Positions 47,601 through 59,405 of a DNA stretch of 64,000 bases are shown piece by piece. The stretch is taken from assembly GCA_947650365.1 (NCBI GenBank), contig OX393553.1, positions 43,039,513 through 43,103,512 of the forward strand, written 5' to 3'. A program made the translations under genes and the position numbers. This stretch comes from Chamaelirium japonicum. Its lineage: Eukaryota > Streptophyta > Magnoliopsida > Liliales > Melanthiaceae. Every line of letters begins with the position of its first letter. Positions within the stretch are counted from its first letter, which is position 1. Under the pieces are notes generated by a model, which was given only the letters and a program-made list of their open reading frames with translations, was not told the DNA's origin and made no database searches.

Positions 47601-48319
47601 TTTTGGGATAGATCACACTAGCACGGTAGTAAACGTTAGTTGTCGGCTAACATTGAACCAACTAGCATGAAAACTCATCGCATGGCTAAAGCCTAAAACC
47701 CAATGTGCACCTCTAGCTCGCCCGTAAATAGTCGATGATAAATTTTTTTTAGACCAACTACCAACCCTGGAATAGACCAGAACTAACCCATCCTTAGTGT
47801 GGGTTGGGTTGGTTCAAGTCTATGTCCAAGTCGGATTGGTTCGGGTTTCAATATGGTATAACCGAACTAGATTGGTTCGATTCTGGGTTGGCTCAAATCC
47901 AAACCAACCCGACCCGAGTTGCACCCCTACTTGCTACGCGTAGTTGTCGACTCTACTGTGCTCCTCAGACCCTTGCTCTATCCCTCTCTCTCCTCCTTTA
48001 AACACCTCTAGCCCTATATCAGGACCAGATCTAAGCCAAAAGCTAGCCACAGTACGTCGACGTGATCTAGCCAACTACCCAACTTCACAAAAAATTCTTT
48101 TATTTCCGAAATACGCCAAGTTCATGCTTATATTTTGGAAACGTTTTCATTTTTTTGTTTTGGGTCATAGATCCAGACACTATTTCGGGTTTTCATACAC
48201 CAAGATTGATTTGTTTTCCTTCCGTAATCTGATTGGCATTGTTATAATCCTTAGAAAAAATGGGTTTCTAACAGTGGGTAAGTAGTTATTCTCAGTTTTC
48301 AATCTTTGAATATTGATGT
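47601..48319. other. Intergenic with a hAT-like end fragment
   Basis: A GGGTTGGGTTGG/CCAACCCGACCC-rich piece ending AGTTGCACCCCTA (about 47800-47932) resembles the right end of the hAT-like family at 2851 and 30986. The remainder has no recognised feature. Confidence 0.4.
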
Positions 48320-48573
48320 CGGTGTCATGGTTTGGCACGTGTTGCGAGAGCGTAACGCTGGAGTCGTCTCCAACAAACGCTGCTCGGTGGATGAGATGGT
48401 TTGGTGTATTCGATGTACGTAGTCGAGTACAACGTGGGTATGCCCGCCGACTTATCGGGTAGCCTTCATGCAATATGTAATCGTCTCTAAACCTTTTTTT
48501 TGGTGCTTAGTTAATAAACTGGTTGGGATCCATGCCTACCCCTCTCACCACGAGAGTCCTCAAAAAAAAAAAA
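48320..48573 (+). mobile_element. Probable SINE or retroposed sequence
   Basis: It ends in a run of A (48562-48574) and is flanked by ATTGATGT at 48312-48319 and 48574-48581. The 254 bp between have no coding. I do not see good box A and B motifs, so the source RNA is unknown. Confidence 0.45.
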
Positions 48574-48696
48574 ATTGATGTTGCGGTAATTCCCTATGAT
48601 AATTGACATCTCTTGGATCAATAATCAGTAGAGTTTGTTTCACCTTCGGAAGCTTTAAGGCACATTTTGTATTTGTACTTGTGCAATTGCTGCATG

Positions 48697-49134
48697 TGGG
48701 GGTGGCAATCCTTGACCCGATCTGCCAACCCGACGGGTTTGGGTTTGGCTTAAACTGTTTCAGGTAAAAAACGGATTGACCCGACTGACCCGTTTATTAA
48801 ATGCGTTGGGTTTGTGTTTGTACTTATAACCCGATTGGCCATACTTAACCGGTTTACCAAATGGGTCGTGTCAACCCGACTTGATCCAACCCGACCCAAC
48901 CTGACCCAACCCGATCAAACCCGACCGGTTTATATGGATTCTGTTGAGGCAACCCGACCCAACCCATCTATTAAACGGATTAAACGAGTCTGGTCGGGTT
49001 GGGTCAACTCTTTTATTAGATGGGCCGGGTTTGGATTTATATTTTTAATCCGTCTAATAAACAAGTCGGGTTCAGATTAAGTGTTTTGCCCTTATACCTA
49101 TGTCTCAACCCGACCCAACCCATTACCACCCCTG
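48697..49134. mobile_element. hAT MITE (diverged TAGGGGTGGCAAT relative)
   Basis: It starts TGGGGGTGGCAAT and ends ATTACCACCCCTG. Flanking 8-mers GCTGCATG and GCTGCACG match at 7 of 8. The interior is made of CCCGACC/GGTCGGG-type repeats. Confidence 0.78.
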
Positions 49135-49359
49135 GCTGCACGTTCATCTACTTGCACATATACATGTGAAAACAGACTTTCATCTATACATTTATGTTTT
49201 TATATGCACATCCATTGTATATATTTATATGTCTAAAAAGTGAACATTTGTATCTGTTTGCATTGATTGTAGCTCCTTTATCAGTTTTAATCTGAGTGTA
49301 TATGTGCAACTGAAAAAACAAGTCAATCTCACTTAAACTAAACATGTCCTTAAGCAACA

Positions 49360-52300
49360 TTGAAAATACTATTCTGGAATTGCCGGGGATTATTACGACC
49401 GGCAGCAATTGGGCATATCAAATTGCTAGTAAAGAAGTTTGAGCCTCAAGTAGTTTTACTGGTGGAGAGTCATCTACGACTAGCTAAGTTAAGCCGAGTT
49501 AAGGCTGTATTTCGCGGTCAATATGAAGTGGCCTGCATTCCGTCTAATGGCCTGGCAGGCGGGATTGTTTGTATGTGGCGAGGGGATTTGGGTTTGGTTA
49601 CGGCACTTGATCGTCAGAAGCAGGTGTTGCATTTGGTGGTGACGGAAAATAATGCCAAGCCTATTGTTCTCTCTTCTATCTATGCTAGTACATCTGAACG
49701 GGAAAGGAGGGAGTTGTGGACTGAATTGACGGTGTTAAGTAGGATGTGTTACCCGTGGTGCCTGTTAGGGGACTATAACTGTGTGTTAACGCCAGAGGAT
49801 AAGAGAGGTGGTAGACCGTTTTGTTGGTCTCGAAGCACTAAAGATTTTTTGGAGATGGTCAATGACAGTGGACTACGAGATATACAGTTCTGTGGGGAGT
49901 CGTTTACTTGGTGCAACAACAGACAAGGAAGGGCTCGGATATGGGAGAGACTTGACAGGTGCTTTGTTAATGATCGATGGACGGCTGAGTTTGATGATAC
50001 TTCGGTTCAGCATCTCCCGCAGTGTGTGTCGGATCACTCACCGATTTTAGCTTCCACTATGGCGAATACAAGACCTAGAAGGGTTCCGTGGAGATTCCAT
50101 AACTTCTGGTTGTCTAGGGCAGATTGTCGGGAGGTGATTCTTCGCAAATGGATCAAAGGAGCTAGTTGTACTGCGAATATACCTTTTGTTCGAAGAGCTC
50201 TATCTGATTGGAATAGAACTAAGGTGGGTAATATTAATTCGCTGGTGGAATCGTTATGGAGCCAAATTGAAGTGATGGGAGAGAATCAAGCACAGGGAGA
50301 GGAATCGCAGGAGTGGATGAGAGGGCAGAGGCAGCTGGAGTGGGCCTTGGGGCAACAGGAGTCCCTTTGGGCTCAGAAATCTAGAGTGCAGTGGTTACGT
50401 GAGGGTGACCGGAATACAAGATTCTTCCAATCTTGTACTCGAGTGCGAAGGGAGCGGAATCGTATTCGATGCCTGCAGGTAGGGGGAGTGGAGATCTCGG
50501 AGCCTCAGAAGGTGAAACAAGTGTTGCTGGAGTTTTTCCAGAAGCGGTGGACACGAGCAGATGAGGTGCAGCTGCAATTTCTCGATGAGATGCCACGATG
50601 CGTGTCTCATGAGATGAATGAATTCCTTATTCGAGTTCCGGATAGAGGTGAAATCGAGAGGGTAGTGTTCGCTTCCCCGGCTAATAAATCTCCGGGACCT
50701 GATGGGTTTAATGGGGAGTTTTATAAAGAATATTGGGCTATCATTGGTGAGGATGTGATTAGGGAGATCCAGGGTTTTTTTCAATCGCATCGTATGCCGG
50801 TGGGATGGAATGAAACAGCTGTTGTACTTGTTCCGAAGAAGACGGGGCCAGGGTCACCAAGCGATTTCAGGCCGATAAGCCTCTGCAATGTACAATACAA
50901 ATTTATCTCGAAGATTATGTCCAATCGTCTCCGGCTACTGTTACCTTCTATTATTAGAGAGGAACAACATGCGTTTATTCCTGGGAGGCGAATCAGAGAT
51001 AATGTCATCCTCGCACAAGAGATACTGCATTCTATCCATCGGACTCCTCGGTGACGGGCAGCGATGGTGTTTAAAGCAGATTTAGATAAGGCATATGATA
51101 GGATTCAATGGGAGGCTTTGGAGGTAATTCTGTCCAGAATGGGGTTCCATCCGATCTGGATTTTGTGGGTTATGCAATGTGTGCAATCAACCTCAATCCG
51201 GATATTGATCAATAGGGAGGAGACAAGGGTTTTTAGACCTACCTGTGGTTTACGACAAGGGGATCCAATATCTCCGTATCTTTTCCTCCTAGTAGCCCAG
51301 GTGTTTCAATGGGAAATAGATAATAGTATAAGAGAGGGGGCGCTGGAGGGGTTTACTACCAAGAGGAACTCGCAGCCGATTGCCACTCTCGCTTTTGCTG
51401 ATGATTTCCTTTTCTTTGCCAGGGCGACAGAATTAGATGCTTGGGGGTTGCGTGAGGTATTCACCAAAGTCGCTTTGAGTACTGGTCTGAAGATTAATCC
51501 AGTTAAGTCTAGTATCAAATTCTCTCGGTGTGTGAGAGCTTCGGTTCGAAGGCGGGTGGAGCGGGCTTTGATGGTGAAGGAGGAGGGGGGACCTTGGGCC
51601 CACCTTGGAGTTCCTATTAATGGAGGTAGAGTCCCAAATGACTGCTTCAAGTTTGTGATAAGCCGAATGGAATCTCGACTTGCGGGTTGGAAGGCTCGAT
51701 TGTTATCGCAAGCGGGGCGTTTGGTATTGATTAAATCTGTTTTGGCAGCTACTCCGGTACATTTGTTGGGGGCAGGGGGTTTACTGGTTGGGGTGCTGAA
51801 TCAGATGGATCGGATTTGTCGAGAATTTTTGTGGGGCCATATTGATGGAAAGCGACACCTGCATCTGCTTTCGTGGGAGTTGATTACTAAGGTGCGAGAG
51901 ATGGGGGGGCTGCAGATCTCTTCTTTTCAAGAGCTACAGGTTCAACAAGATATAGCCAATATGAGGTACGTGTTGATGGAGGAGGGGGTGGGAGCTCGGT
52001 GGATTAGAACTAAATATACAGTGGATGTGGAGTGTTGGCAAAATTGGCAAGGTAGGCAGGCATCGGTGTGGTGGCGTCGAGCAATGAAGCGGCTACGACA
52101 GACGAATTGGAATCTGAGTAATTTGCGGCCCAAATATGTGAAAATGCTGGGAGAATTGAGGGGTGAGCAGGTATGTAATGCAGCTGTGGCGCCTACTTGG
52201 GATGGTGCTGGACTTTGGAGGTTGAGAGTTCCTCCGCGAGTCCACCTTTTTTTGTGGAAATTGTTGCGAGGGGCTCTGCCAACTGCAACTCTTTTGAGAC

Positions 52301-52704
52301 AGCGGATTAGGATGGGATATGGATGTTGCCCCTGGTGTAGCGACCCGGAGGAGGACATAGCACATATATTCTGGGATTGCAACAAGGCTGTAGAATTTTG
52401 GACATGTATGCAAATGGAGACGGGGATTAATTTCTACTCACAGCAATTACTTCACTCTACTGGCCGAAAGGTACGACTGCGAGAACCCCCTAAGCCTCAA
52501 GAGATGATAGCTGTTGCTATGTGGATTTTGTGGAAGGCAAGATGCGACAGAGTGTTTGGAAGGCCGGTTAAGCCTTGTCAAGTACTAATACGGCAGAGTA
52601 TAAACTCGCTTGAGTTGTTCCAAGAGCCATTCCCGTTAATTCAGAGGGGACTGATGGATCTTTCAAGCCAACGGAGGGAGGGGCGAGTGGGGCTTGGGTT
52701 TTAG
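49360..52704 (+). pseudogene. L1 ORF2: AP endonuclease, reverse transcriptase, zf-RVT; one in-frame stop
   Basis: The endonuclease domain opens with MKILFWNCRG and shows the catalytic glutamate in LLVESHL, the GDYN motif and SDHSPI, over residues about 1-230. The reverse transcriptase has SPGPDGFNGEF, FRPISLCNVQYKFISKI, KADLDKAYDRIQW, GLRQGDPISPYLF and the catalytic FADD (51393-51404; FADD instead of YADD is common in plant L1). The zinc-binding region has FLWKLLRGALPTATLL, CCPWC and HIFWDC. A single TGA at 51052-51054 splits the frame between SIHRTPR and RAAMVFKADLDKAYD. The two halves share one frame, and the stop looks like a CGA-to-TGA change. Confidence 0.93.
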
Positions 52705-53078
52705 CGGATCAGAGGGGGATTGTTTGTGCTACTGCGGCTTTTCGCAGTGAGGCGTCATCGCCGCTGCAGGCAGAGCTAGGGGCCATCCAGGGAGCTCTTG
52801 CGGAACTCAGGAAGTGGTTGGATATCAGGGTAGTACTTCTGACTGATGCCACAATGGCGCGGGATGCTTTGGTTCTAGGGAAAGGGTGTTCTAGTGCAAT
52901 CTGCCCAAACATTATGACTTGCCTGCTTATTTGGGATATGTTGCCGGGGGTCCGAGTGTAGTGGATTCCAAGAATAGCCAATAGTGCAGCCCACTGGTTG
53001 GCTTCTGATGCCCGAGTCTCCGGGGTTGAAGGGTACTGGGTTAATGATATACCTCCTCCTATTTCGGCCCTTGTGTAA
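52650..53078 (+). pseudogene. L1 RNase H domain, frame-shifted
   Basis: In the next frame after ORF2 the sequence reads TDGSFKPTEGG, QAELGAIQGAL, VLLTDATMARDAL, NSAAHWLASDARVSG and ends in TAA at 53076. These are the RNase H motifs that normally follow zf-RVT in plant L1 elements. It is out of frame with the ORF2 body, so a small deletion must lie near 52620-52650. It also carries one TAG before WIPRIANS, possibly CAG to TAG. Confidence 0.85.
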
Positions 53079-53134
53079 GAGGATATCAGGATCATGATGT
53101 CGTGATCCCCATCAGATGTAACAAAAAAAAAAAA

Positions 53135-53942
53135 CCCTCATCTCACATCACTCATGTTCAAAGGCTAATGCTTCTATAAAGTTGACATACCTCGAGGCTC
53201 GAGCCACTACCTAAGCCATGCATATATTTTCTTTCTATTTTATACTAGGATCAAGGCTATTTTAGGAATGTTGGAGTAGCATTTTTTTTGTAATTTAAAT
53301 TTTTTTTTTACACTACAAAGGCCACACCGGTATAAAAGATCACTATTTTAGCGTTGTCTACATTCGAGCATGAACCTGGGCCGCAAGGCTCAATACATGC
53401 TGAGGCCTAAGGCAAAAAATCAAAATAATAATTTTTTGATATTTAATATATTGATATAAATGATTCTAATTTTTACATATCATAAGGTTTTTATTTTATA
53501 TTGGGTCTTAGGTTTATATTTTACATAGGTTCTTAAATTATTTAAGTGGGTTGGGGGTCTTCATTTTTGAATTATTTTTTACTACGTGGGGGATTTCGCT
53601 GCAGATGTTAGTGAGCATCTGGACTATTCCTTAATATGCAAGAGAAAAGAGAAACAGTCTTATTGTATGTAAAAAGAGTATGGGTGCAGTGCATGGACCG
53701 TGGTTGTGTGCAAAGTATAAGTGGACGACTCTCTATTTTTCCATGAACAGTCCAAATTCCCCACTCAGCATCGGCAACGAATTCCCATGCAACAAAAATT
53801 CTCTTTTCTTGGGGGGGCTTAACCTATTAGGTTGGTTGGGTCCTTGGAGGTCTTATTTTCAATGGGGCCTTAGGCGACCGTCTTAACGACCTTATGGTCG
53901 AGCCAGCTCTGAACCCGGTAGCCCTCATATCACGCCCTACTA
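53135..53942. other. AT-rich intergenic, nothing recognised
   Basis: No supported gene. It includes T runs near 53284 and a few short frames without known domains. Confidence 0.35.
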
Positions 53943-54374
53943 TCAATAGTAACGGCCCGGAAAATCCTCATACCAAACTTGTGATTGTCTGGAGATTCTG
54001 CCTTTTGTAGCCAGTCAGTCCGCTACTGTGTTAGCTTATCGGAATATGGTAATACGAACATGTCTCCGGAGCTGTATTAAGGCGCGACAGTCTTCTAAGA
54101 TCGGATCAAAAGAATTATTGGAGAGTAGAAGTTGGATTGTAGATAGCGAGTCGCCTTCGATCCATAGGGATGCCATTGGGAAACTTCTGAGAGCCTCTTG
54201 CAATTCCGTCCATAATCTCCAGCCTTCAACCACCTGCACAGAAGACAAAGACAACGAGATAACACCCATATACAAAATATTACCTTGGGAGTTTCTGAAG
54301 ACAAACCCGACGCCCACCCGTAAGGAGTGCCATTCAAGGGCACCATTGAAGTAGACTTTTCCATTGCATCTCAA
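53943..54374 (-). pseudogene. LINE-type RNase H remnant
   Basis: On the minus strand it reads GKVYFNGALEWHS, VGVGFVFRNSQGNIL, VVEGWRLWTELQEAL, LWIEGDSLSTIQLLL, then ANTVAD-LATKGRIS with stops before and inside. This is an RNase H domain with the first catalytic aspartate changed to asparagine (FNGA for FDGA) and the tail broken by two stops. It is unlike the RNase H at 52650, so it belongs to another LINE lineage. Confidence 0.75.
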
Positions 54375-55250
54375 ATTTTAATATTGCCTTCACTACCGAA
54401 CTCTCCTCTGTCAGAGTCCCCCGCCACCAAGCTCTATTGGGGTAAGCCTTTTAGGTTACCACCCTTGGCAACTCACCTACACTTTAGCGGCCCCGCTCGT
54501 TGAAAGACAAGGAGAGAGAAGACACATGAAGTGGGGTTCGACTCCTCTCCACTGATGCTCGTCTCCCCTCTATCGGTAACTGACGATTTGGGGAGTGACA
54601 TGTGGCGATTTGAAAAAGAACGGCCATGATCTATGGCTATGGGATGAACTCAAGGGGAGATGCCACCACCTCCGACCACCGCCCACCACCTGTCGCCTCC
54701 GGTTGGCCACCGTCCTTGCTGCTTCACCGCTAGTGACCACCCATGTCGACAGCTAGCAACCACAATGGCGGCGGGTAGCCAGTGATTTGCAAGGGTGATC
54801 CCCAACAGTACGTGGTGGTTGGCGACGGCCGGGTGTAGAGGTATCCCATCTTGGGATCATCCCATGATCATTGATCGTGGCCGTTTGTTTTCGGATCGCC
54901 ACATGTCACTCTCGAAATCATCACCGATAGGGGAGACAACCATCAGTGGAAAGGAATCGAACCCCATGAAGCATGATGCTAATTTTCTCTCCTCGTTATC
55001 AGTCCTATGTTATTCTTTGAAGACCAAGGCCTCATCTTCTAATGGGGTGTAGTACCTGAATAACACATTTGGACGCGTTTGTCCATGGGCCGGGCTCAAG
55101 CCTACCCCAAAACTTTTAGTCGAGCTCCGGCGAGAAATGGCCGGGACGAGCCCAACATAATCAGCCGGACCACTAGGCCGAATGATCCAACCGGACCACA
55201 AGAAAACCAGCCCCGCTGCCGGGGAGCGCAGAGATTCAGATTTCAGGTTC
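54375..55250. other. Unassigned sequence
   Basis: It has CCACC-rich phrases at 54660-54780 and no supported gene. Two blocks near 54535-54640 and 54840-54980 share inverted phrases (CGTTGGATCACTCCCC-type), which may be degenerate repeat arms. Not resolved. Confidence 0.3.
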
Positions 55251-55254
55251 TCGT

Positions 55255-56280
55255 TTGGTGACAGTCAAGCTGCAGGTGCTGGGGACGATAGTGGTACAGA
55301 GAATGATGGCACGGGTGGAGGAACAGATCAAGCAGCTGCGAAGGACCCGCAAAGTGGTCCCCGACATCATCCACCACCCGCTCACGGCTGAGATCTGCAA
55401 CGTCCGCGAACTCGCTACCGTCCTCCACAAGGTCACCGTATTCAAGCGAACTGTTGGGGGATATTTTTCGCTGGCTCGTGCGCTCCTCCTGCAAGACAAA
55501 GGAAATGTGAGAACGGCTGGCTCCCTTAGGAGCGTAGACCCTCCAACGCTCAAGTTAGTCAAGGTTTATCAAGAAGAGCTGTAATAGTTGGAAGTGGTGG
55601 GGTTTTGGGTTTTGAACCTGTATTTTAGAGCTGGGGGATGTACCTTTATAGACTTTCTGCAGACCGTCAGAGTTGGACACGTGGCGGCTTCTTCCTGCAC
55701 CTTCTATGCCCACATGTGCCAGTTCACATGGGTCTCTAATGGATTTTGTTGTTTAGCCTGTCAGGCGGTGGTTAAAAGGGGGGGGGGGGGGGATGTACCG
55801 GCCAGGTGGAGATTCTAGAAAGCTCTAGTCTGGGAGGTCCTAGACTAACTCGGGCCGGCTTCTGTGGCCCACAGTCGTCCACGTAGGGGGTGGCGACATC
55901 TTCCAGCTCGATACCGCCTTACTGTAGGTGATTCGGTAGGACGGGGAGCGAGCTTCTGGTCGTCGCACTATCGGGCGAGCTCCGCAGAGACCCATTGGTG
56001 TCGTTCTCCGCCCACTTATTTCTATTGTTAATAGGTGAGCTCTATGGCGGTTGCATGATTGGACGAGCTCCTGAGCAAGCTGTGGGTGTTGGACCTTTCA
56101 AAAATGTTCTTTGGATTCTGCCAGAAGCGATCTATTCCGCGAGCGAGCAGATCGTGTGCGGACATAATGAGCTTCTTGGCGAGCTGTGTCAAGAACTTTG
56201 ACTTGCAGTACCTCATGGATGAGGCCTCGAGGAAGATGCTGCTCTGTCCAAGGGATGCAATGATCTGTTACTAAGCTTCG
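55255..56280. other. GC-rich block, possible LTR or gene remnant
   Basis: Overlapping frames exist on both strands (plus 55255-55584, minus 55562-55236), and neither shows a known domain. The stretch CCAACGCTCAAGTTAGTCAAG, with an adjacent TTTATAGAC and GTGGCGGC, resembles phrases found in plant Gypsy LTRs. I give this as a weak suggestion only. A G run lies at 55779-55791. Confidence 0.3.
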
Positions 56281-56770
56281 GGCGGGCTACGAGCACTAGC
56301 CGCGGGGTGACATCTTCCGCGTACAAGCTGGTCACATGCGGCCAAGGTCAGTCCCGGACAGGCTGTGAGCCATGAACCGCTACTGTAAGCTCCGGGCGAG
56401 CTACGAGCACTAGCCGTGGGGCTAGTGTCAACCTCAAGCGGCAATCAGCTTACCTCAAGCCGGTTGAACCGATGATATTGTTTTAGATGAGCGACGAGCA
56501 TCGAAGTCTAGCGTCGGTCATCAGCCTTGAGTGGCAGTTGTCAAGTGGCTAGTGTCAACCTCAAGCGACAGCTAGTGATCGATAGTCGTCAAGCAGCTAG
56601 CGTCGGCCTTGGCAGCAGGCGATGGTCTCGAGCGACAGGCATCACTCAGCCGACAATGATTGACAGTCGTCGAACGGCGGGCATCGTCGTCGAGCGACAA
56701 GCGTTAGCATCGATGTCAAGCAACTAGCATTGGCCTCGAGCGACGTGCATCGGAGTCAAGCAGCGATCTC
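56281..56770. repeat. Degenerate short repeats (CTCGAGCGAC, GAGCTACGAGCACTAGCCG)
   Basis: GGGC(G/A)GGCTACGAGCACTAGCC-type text occurs at about 56280 and 56393, then many variants of GTC(G/A)(A/T)CCTCAAGCGAC to 56760. No coding is supported. Confidence 0.5.
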
Positions 56771-57296
56771 CGTGATGCACTCTCTTCCCCTCCCTTCCTC
56801 ACCCTCCTCCAACCGCTCTGTCTCCACGCCCTCCACCACCCCCACCCCGCCATCCACACCCTCGACCCCGCCACCGACTGCTGGCGGGGTCTTCCTCCCC
56901 CTCTCATTCCTCCCATTCCCCTCCTCATTCCTCGTCATCGTCGCCGCTGCCACCTCCCTCTATCTCTGGCCCGACCCCATTCCCATCGCTAATGATCTTC
57001 TCGCAATCTGATTTGGGGGAGTACATGCCGGTCGCGAACTCACGAGTTTAACCAAACAATCGGGTCACGGGTGTCAGTACAAAACCGGGTGGTTCGCACA
57101 GGTTTTGCCAGGTCAATAGCACTTCCGGTCCAATGACTTGATTAGACCAGTTTAAAGCCCGGTTCGACGGTTCAGCGGTTTGACCGTTCGGTCCGGTCCG
57201 GTTCGATTCTGATAACACTGTCCAGATCTATGCAGTGGTGGCATGGCCTAGCGTTTAGTGCATTTGCATCTGCCGCCTCTGAGTGTTTTTTTTTTT

Positions 57297-57348
57297 TTTT
57301 TGCTGAAGGCGGCCCGTCTGCGTGCCGACTGGCACGGGCTTCTACTAG
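57297..57348 (+). mobile_element. Helitron 3' terminus
   Basis: Hairpin GTGCC-GACT-GGCAC (57322-57335), then GGGCTTCTACTAG and T. It is preceded by GGCGGCCCG, as in H1 and H2. No matching 5' end is recognised nearby, so only the terminal part can be placed. Confidence 0.65.
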
Positions 57349-57530
57349 TATATATATATAGAGTAGAATAGTGATACATTGCGACTGCTTAACATGAGGT
57401 TAACGTGTGGCCCCCACCCTAGGGGATTTATTTTGAAATTTATTTTTGGAGATTGATCACCTCTCCTTTAATAGCATACCAAAAAATTTCAACTCATTCT
57501 AAGACCTATAGGTCTATTAAATGTGCTCGA

Positions 57531-57835
<305 letters not shown>

Positions 57836-57943
57836 ATATATATATATACATATACATATATATATATATACATATACATATATATATATACATATACATA
57901 TATACATATATATATACATATACATATACATATATATATATAC

Positions 57944-58014
<71 letters not shown>
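57836..58014. repeat. (TA)n array with TACATATA higher-order pattern
   Basis: The first 120 bases alternate TATATA and CATATACATATA blocks before pure TA resumes. It contains no coding sequence. Confidence 0.9.
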
Positions 58015-58015
<1 letters not shown>

Positions 58016-58458
58016 TAGTAAAAACCCCGTGCCCAAGGTCACGGAAAAAATTTCTAGGACGACGAAAATATTTCGAGGGCGGGGATAATTTTTAGAGGGT
58101 GGCGGCAATATTTTGGGGGCGGCAAAAGATTTTGAGGGCGTGAAAAATTTTTAAGGGAGGGGTCAATATTTTAAGGATGGTAACAATAATTTAAAAGTGG
58201 TAATAATTTAAAAGAGATGATAATATTTCCATAAAAGCATTTTGGCAAGGACACATACATTAGTTGGGGGCGACAAAATTCACTAATAACACAACTGCAC
58301 TAATATTTTGTGTGAATGGACTCACGAACTACGTCGTATGCTCACAATATTTTGATGTAGGTGGGCCCCACTGATGAATCACATTCGAATGATACTGCAG
58401 GCCACAAACATTGGTTGCTTCTGTTTGCTCCCCTCACATTGTTTGTTTTTTTCCCTAG
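58015..58458. other. Degenerate GGGCGG/AATATTTT repeats
   Basis: Starts ACTAGTAAAAACCCCGTGC, a phrase often near Helitron or MITE ends. Then G-rich and AT-rich half-units alternate (GGGCGGGGATAATTTTTAG, GGGTGGCGGCAATATTTTG) to about 58220. It could be the left part of the element that carries the gene fragments to the right. Confidence 0.35.
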
Positions 58459-59001
58459 GCATTGACAATTGCAATTCTGTGGCAGTTGAGAAGTGTTATT
58501 GATCCAAAACGACACTTCAAGAAGGGAGAGAAATCCAAGGCACTCCCCAAGTATTTCCAGGCAAGATGCATGCCCTTTCGATTGCGTTAAAAAAGCATTT
58601 ACTCTACTATTAAGCACCACTATCAACCTATTGCTTGAGGAATTAATATTTAGCCCCAACAGGTCTCTTGTACCCCAAAAAAATAAAAGTTGCATGTGAA
58701 TCCTCTTGTACCAAAACTTCTTGTCTTGGATCTAGATCAAGTGCCTGTTGAAGCTAGAGTTTAGTGTAATCAGCATCAACCAAACCTTACCGAAACTATG
58801 GTATTGTGTTATGTTGCGATTTCCGCATGAAATTTTATTGGATCCTTCTTGTGACGCAATGTTGATGTGTATTTTTTTCATTGCTGTTACAGGAAACGCA
58901 GGATCCACGAAATCAAGGAAAAACATCGTCCTGGTGGTGTCGGGAAATGGAAGAACAGGGGGCGCCAGACGATGAAACATGCTAAGCAGAGACGGAATTA
59001 G
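58459..59001 (+). pseudogene. FCF2: FCF2 (rRNA processing) gene fragment, two exons
   Basis: FCF2 is a nucleolar factor for early cleavage of pre-rRNA. Exon piece 1 (58459-58560) reads LRSVIDPKRHFKKGEKSKAL and then PKYFQ, after a TTTCCCTAG acceptor; its donor is GC rather than GT. Exon piece 2 (58893-59001) reads KRRIHEIKEKHRPGGVGKW and then RQTMKHAKQRRN-stop, after TGTTACAG. The family has about 40 residues between these pieces (the segment with EPASEF and LTKKERKAT), and I cannot find them here. The two pieces are also not in compatible phase. It is a partial copy, not a working gene. Confidence 0.8.
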
Positions 59002-59175
59002 TCGGTCCAAGAAAGAAGGGTGCTGCCATCTTCTGAGGTGGAACCAAAACGTATCAAGGGAGTGTTGGTGATAACCTTTCTGTTGCTGATGATGTCGACA
59101 ATTGCGGCGTTCATGGTGTCGATTATGTCGCCCCCAATGTGGGAACCTTATTATGACTGGACTCGAGGTGAATAA
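59002..59175 (+). other. Open frame after the FCF2 stop, one membrane-like segment
   Basis: The frame of the FCF2 end continues open for 57 codons past the TAG. It includes VLVITFLLLMMSTIAAFMVS, a strongly hydrophobic stretch, then PPMWEPYYDWTRGE-stop. I recognise no family. It may be 3' UTR sequence, or a third captured piece. Confidence 0.25.
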
Positions 59176-59339
59176 AAGCAAGTAGATAAACAAAATAAAA
59201 TATCAAACAATTTGATATTTCAAAAATAAGTTTGACATGCATAATAAACGTTTAAAACATAGCTGGAAACTTTGTTCAAATTGCAACAATCAAGTTAACA
59301 TCAAATTGCTAAAACCGTAATATATCTTGAAATAGCAAC

Positions 59340-59405
59340 AATCACGCGCTGTCGTTCGGCTTCTGAGCTCACGGGGAGCCCATCAACATGGAGGATGTAG
59401 TACTC
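59340..59405 (-). pseudogene. ACT-domain repeat (ACR) protein exon fragment
   Basis: The minus strand has a TTGCAG acceptor, then EYYILHVDGLPVSSEAERQ and RVI, followed by GT. This matches the conserved block of plant ACR proteins (EYYIRH-DG-P-SEAERQRVI), which lies between ACT domains. ACR proteins are proposed amino-acid sensors. Only these 22 codons are found, so it is an isolated exon piece. Confidence 0.65.

Larger units (their letters stand above)
49350..53134 (+). mobile_element. L1-type LINE, 5'-truncated
   Basis: It contains a full-length-looking ORF2 (endonuclease, reverse transcriptase, zinc-binding region), a separate RNase H frame, a short 3' UTR and a terminal A tract (53123-53134). 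No ORF1 is found upstream, so the copy is probably 5'-truncated near 49340. I could not find a convincing target duplication. The few disabling changes indicate a fairly young insertion. Confidence 0.9.

Noticed and set aside
49300-53160. Target duplication for the LINE (ATCTCACTT vs ATCTCACAT)
   Set aside because: The match is short, imperfect and not placed exactly at the ends.
55255-55584. 109-codon ORF
   Set aside because: Overlaps an equally long minus-strand frame, shows no known domain and is GC-rich. Left as unassigned.
56730-57011. 93-codon plus-strand ORF with a proline-rich part and a hydrophobic end
   Set aside because: Low-complexity, overlapping open frames on the other strand, no recognised family.
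58732-59193. 153-codon minus-strand ORF
   Set aside because: Shadow of the FCF2 fragment on the other strand.
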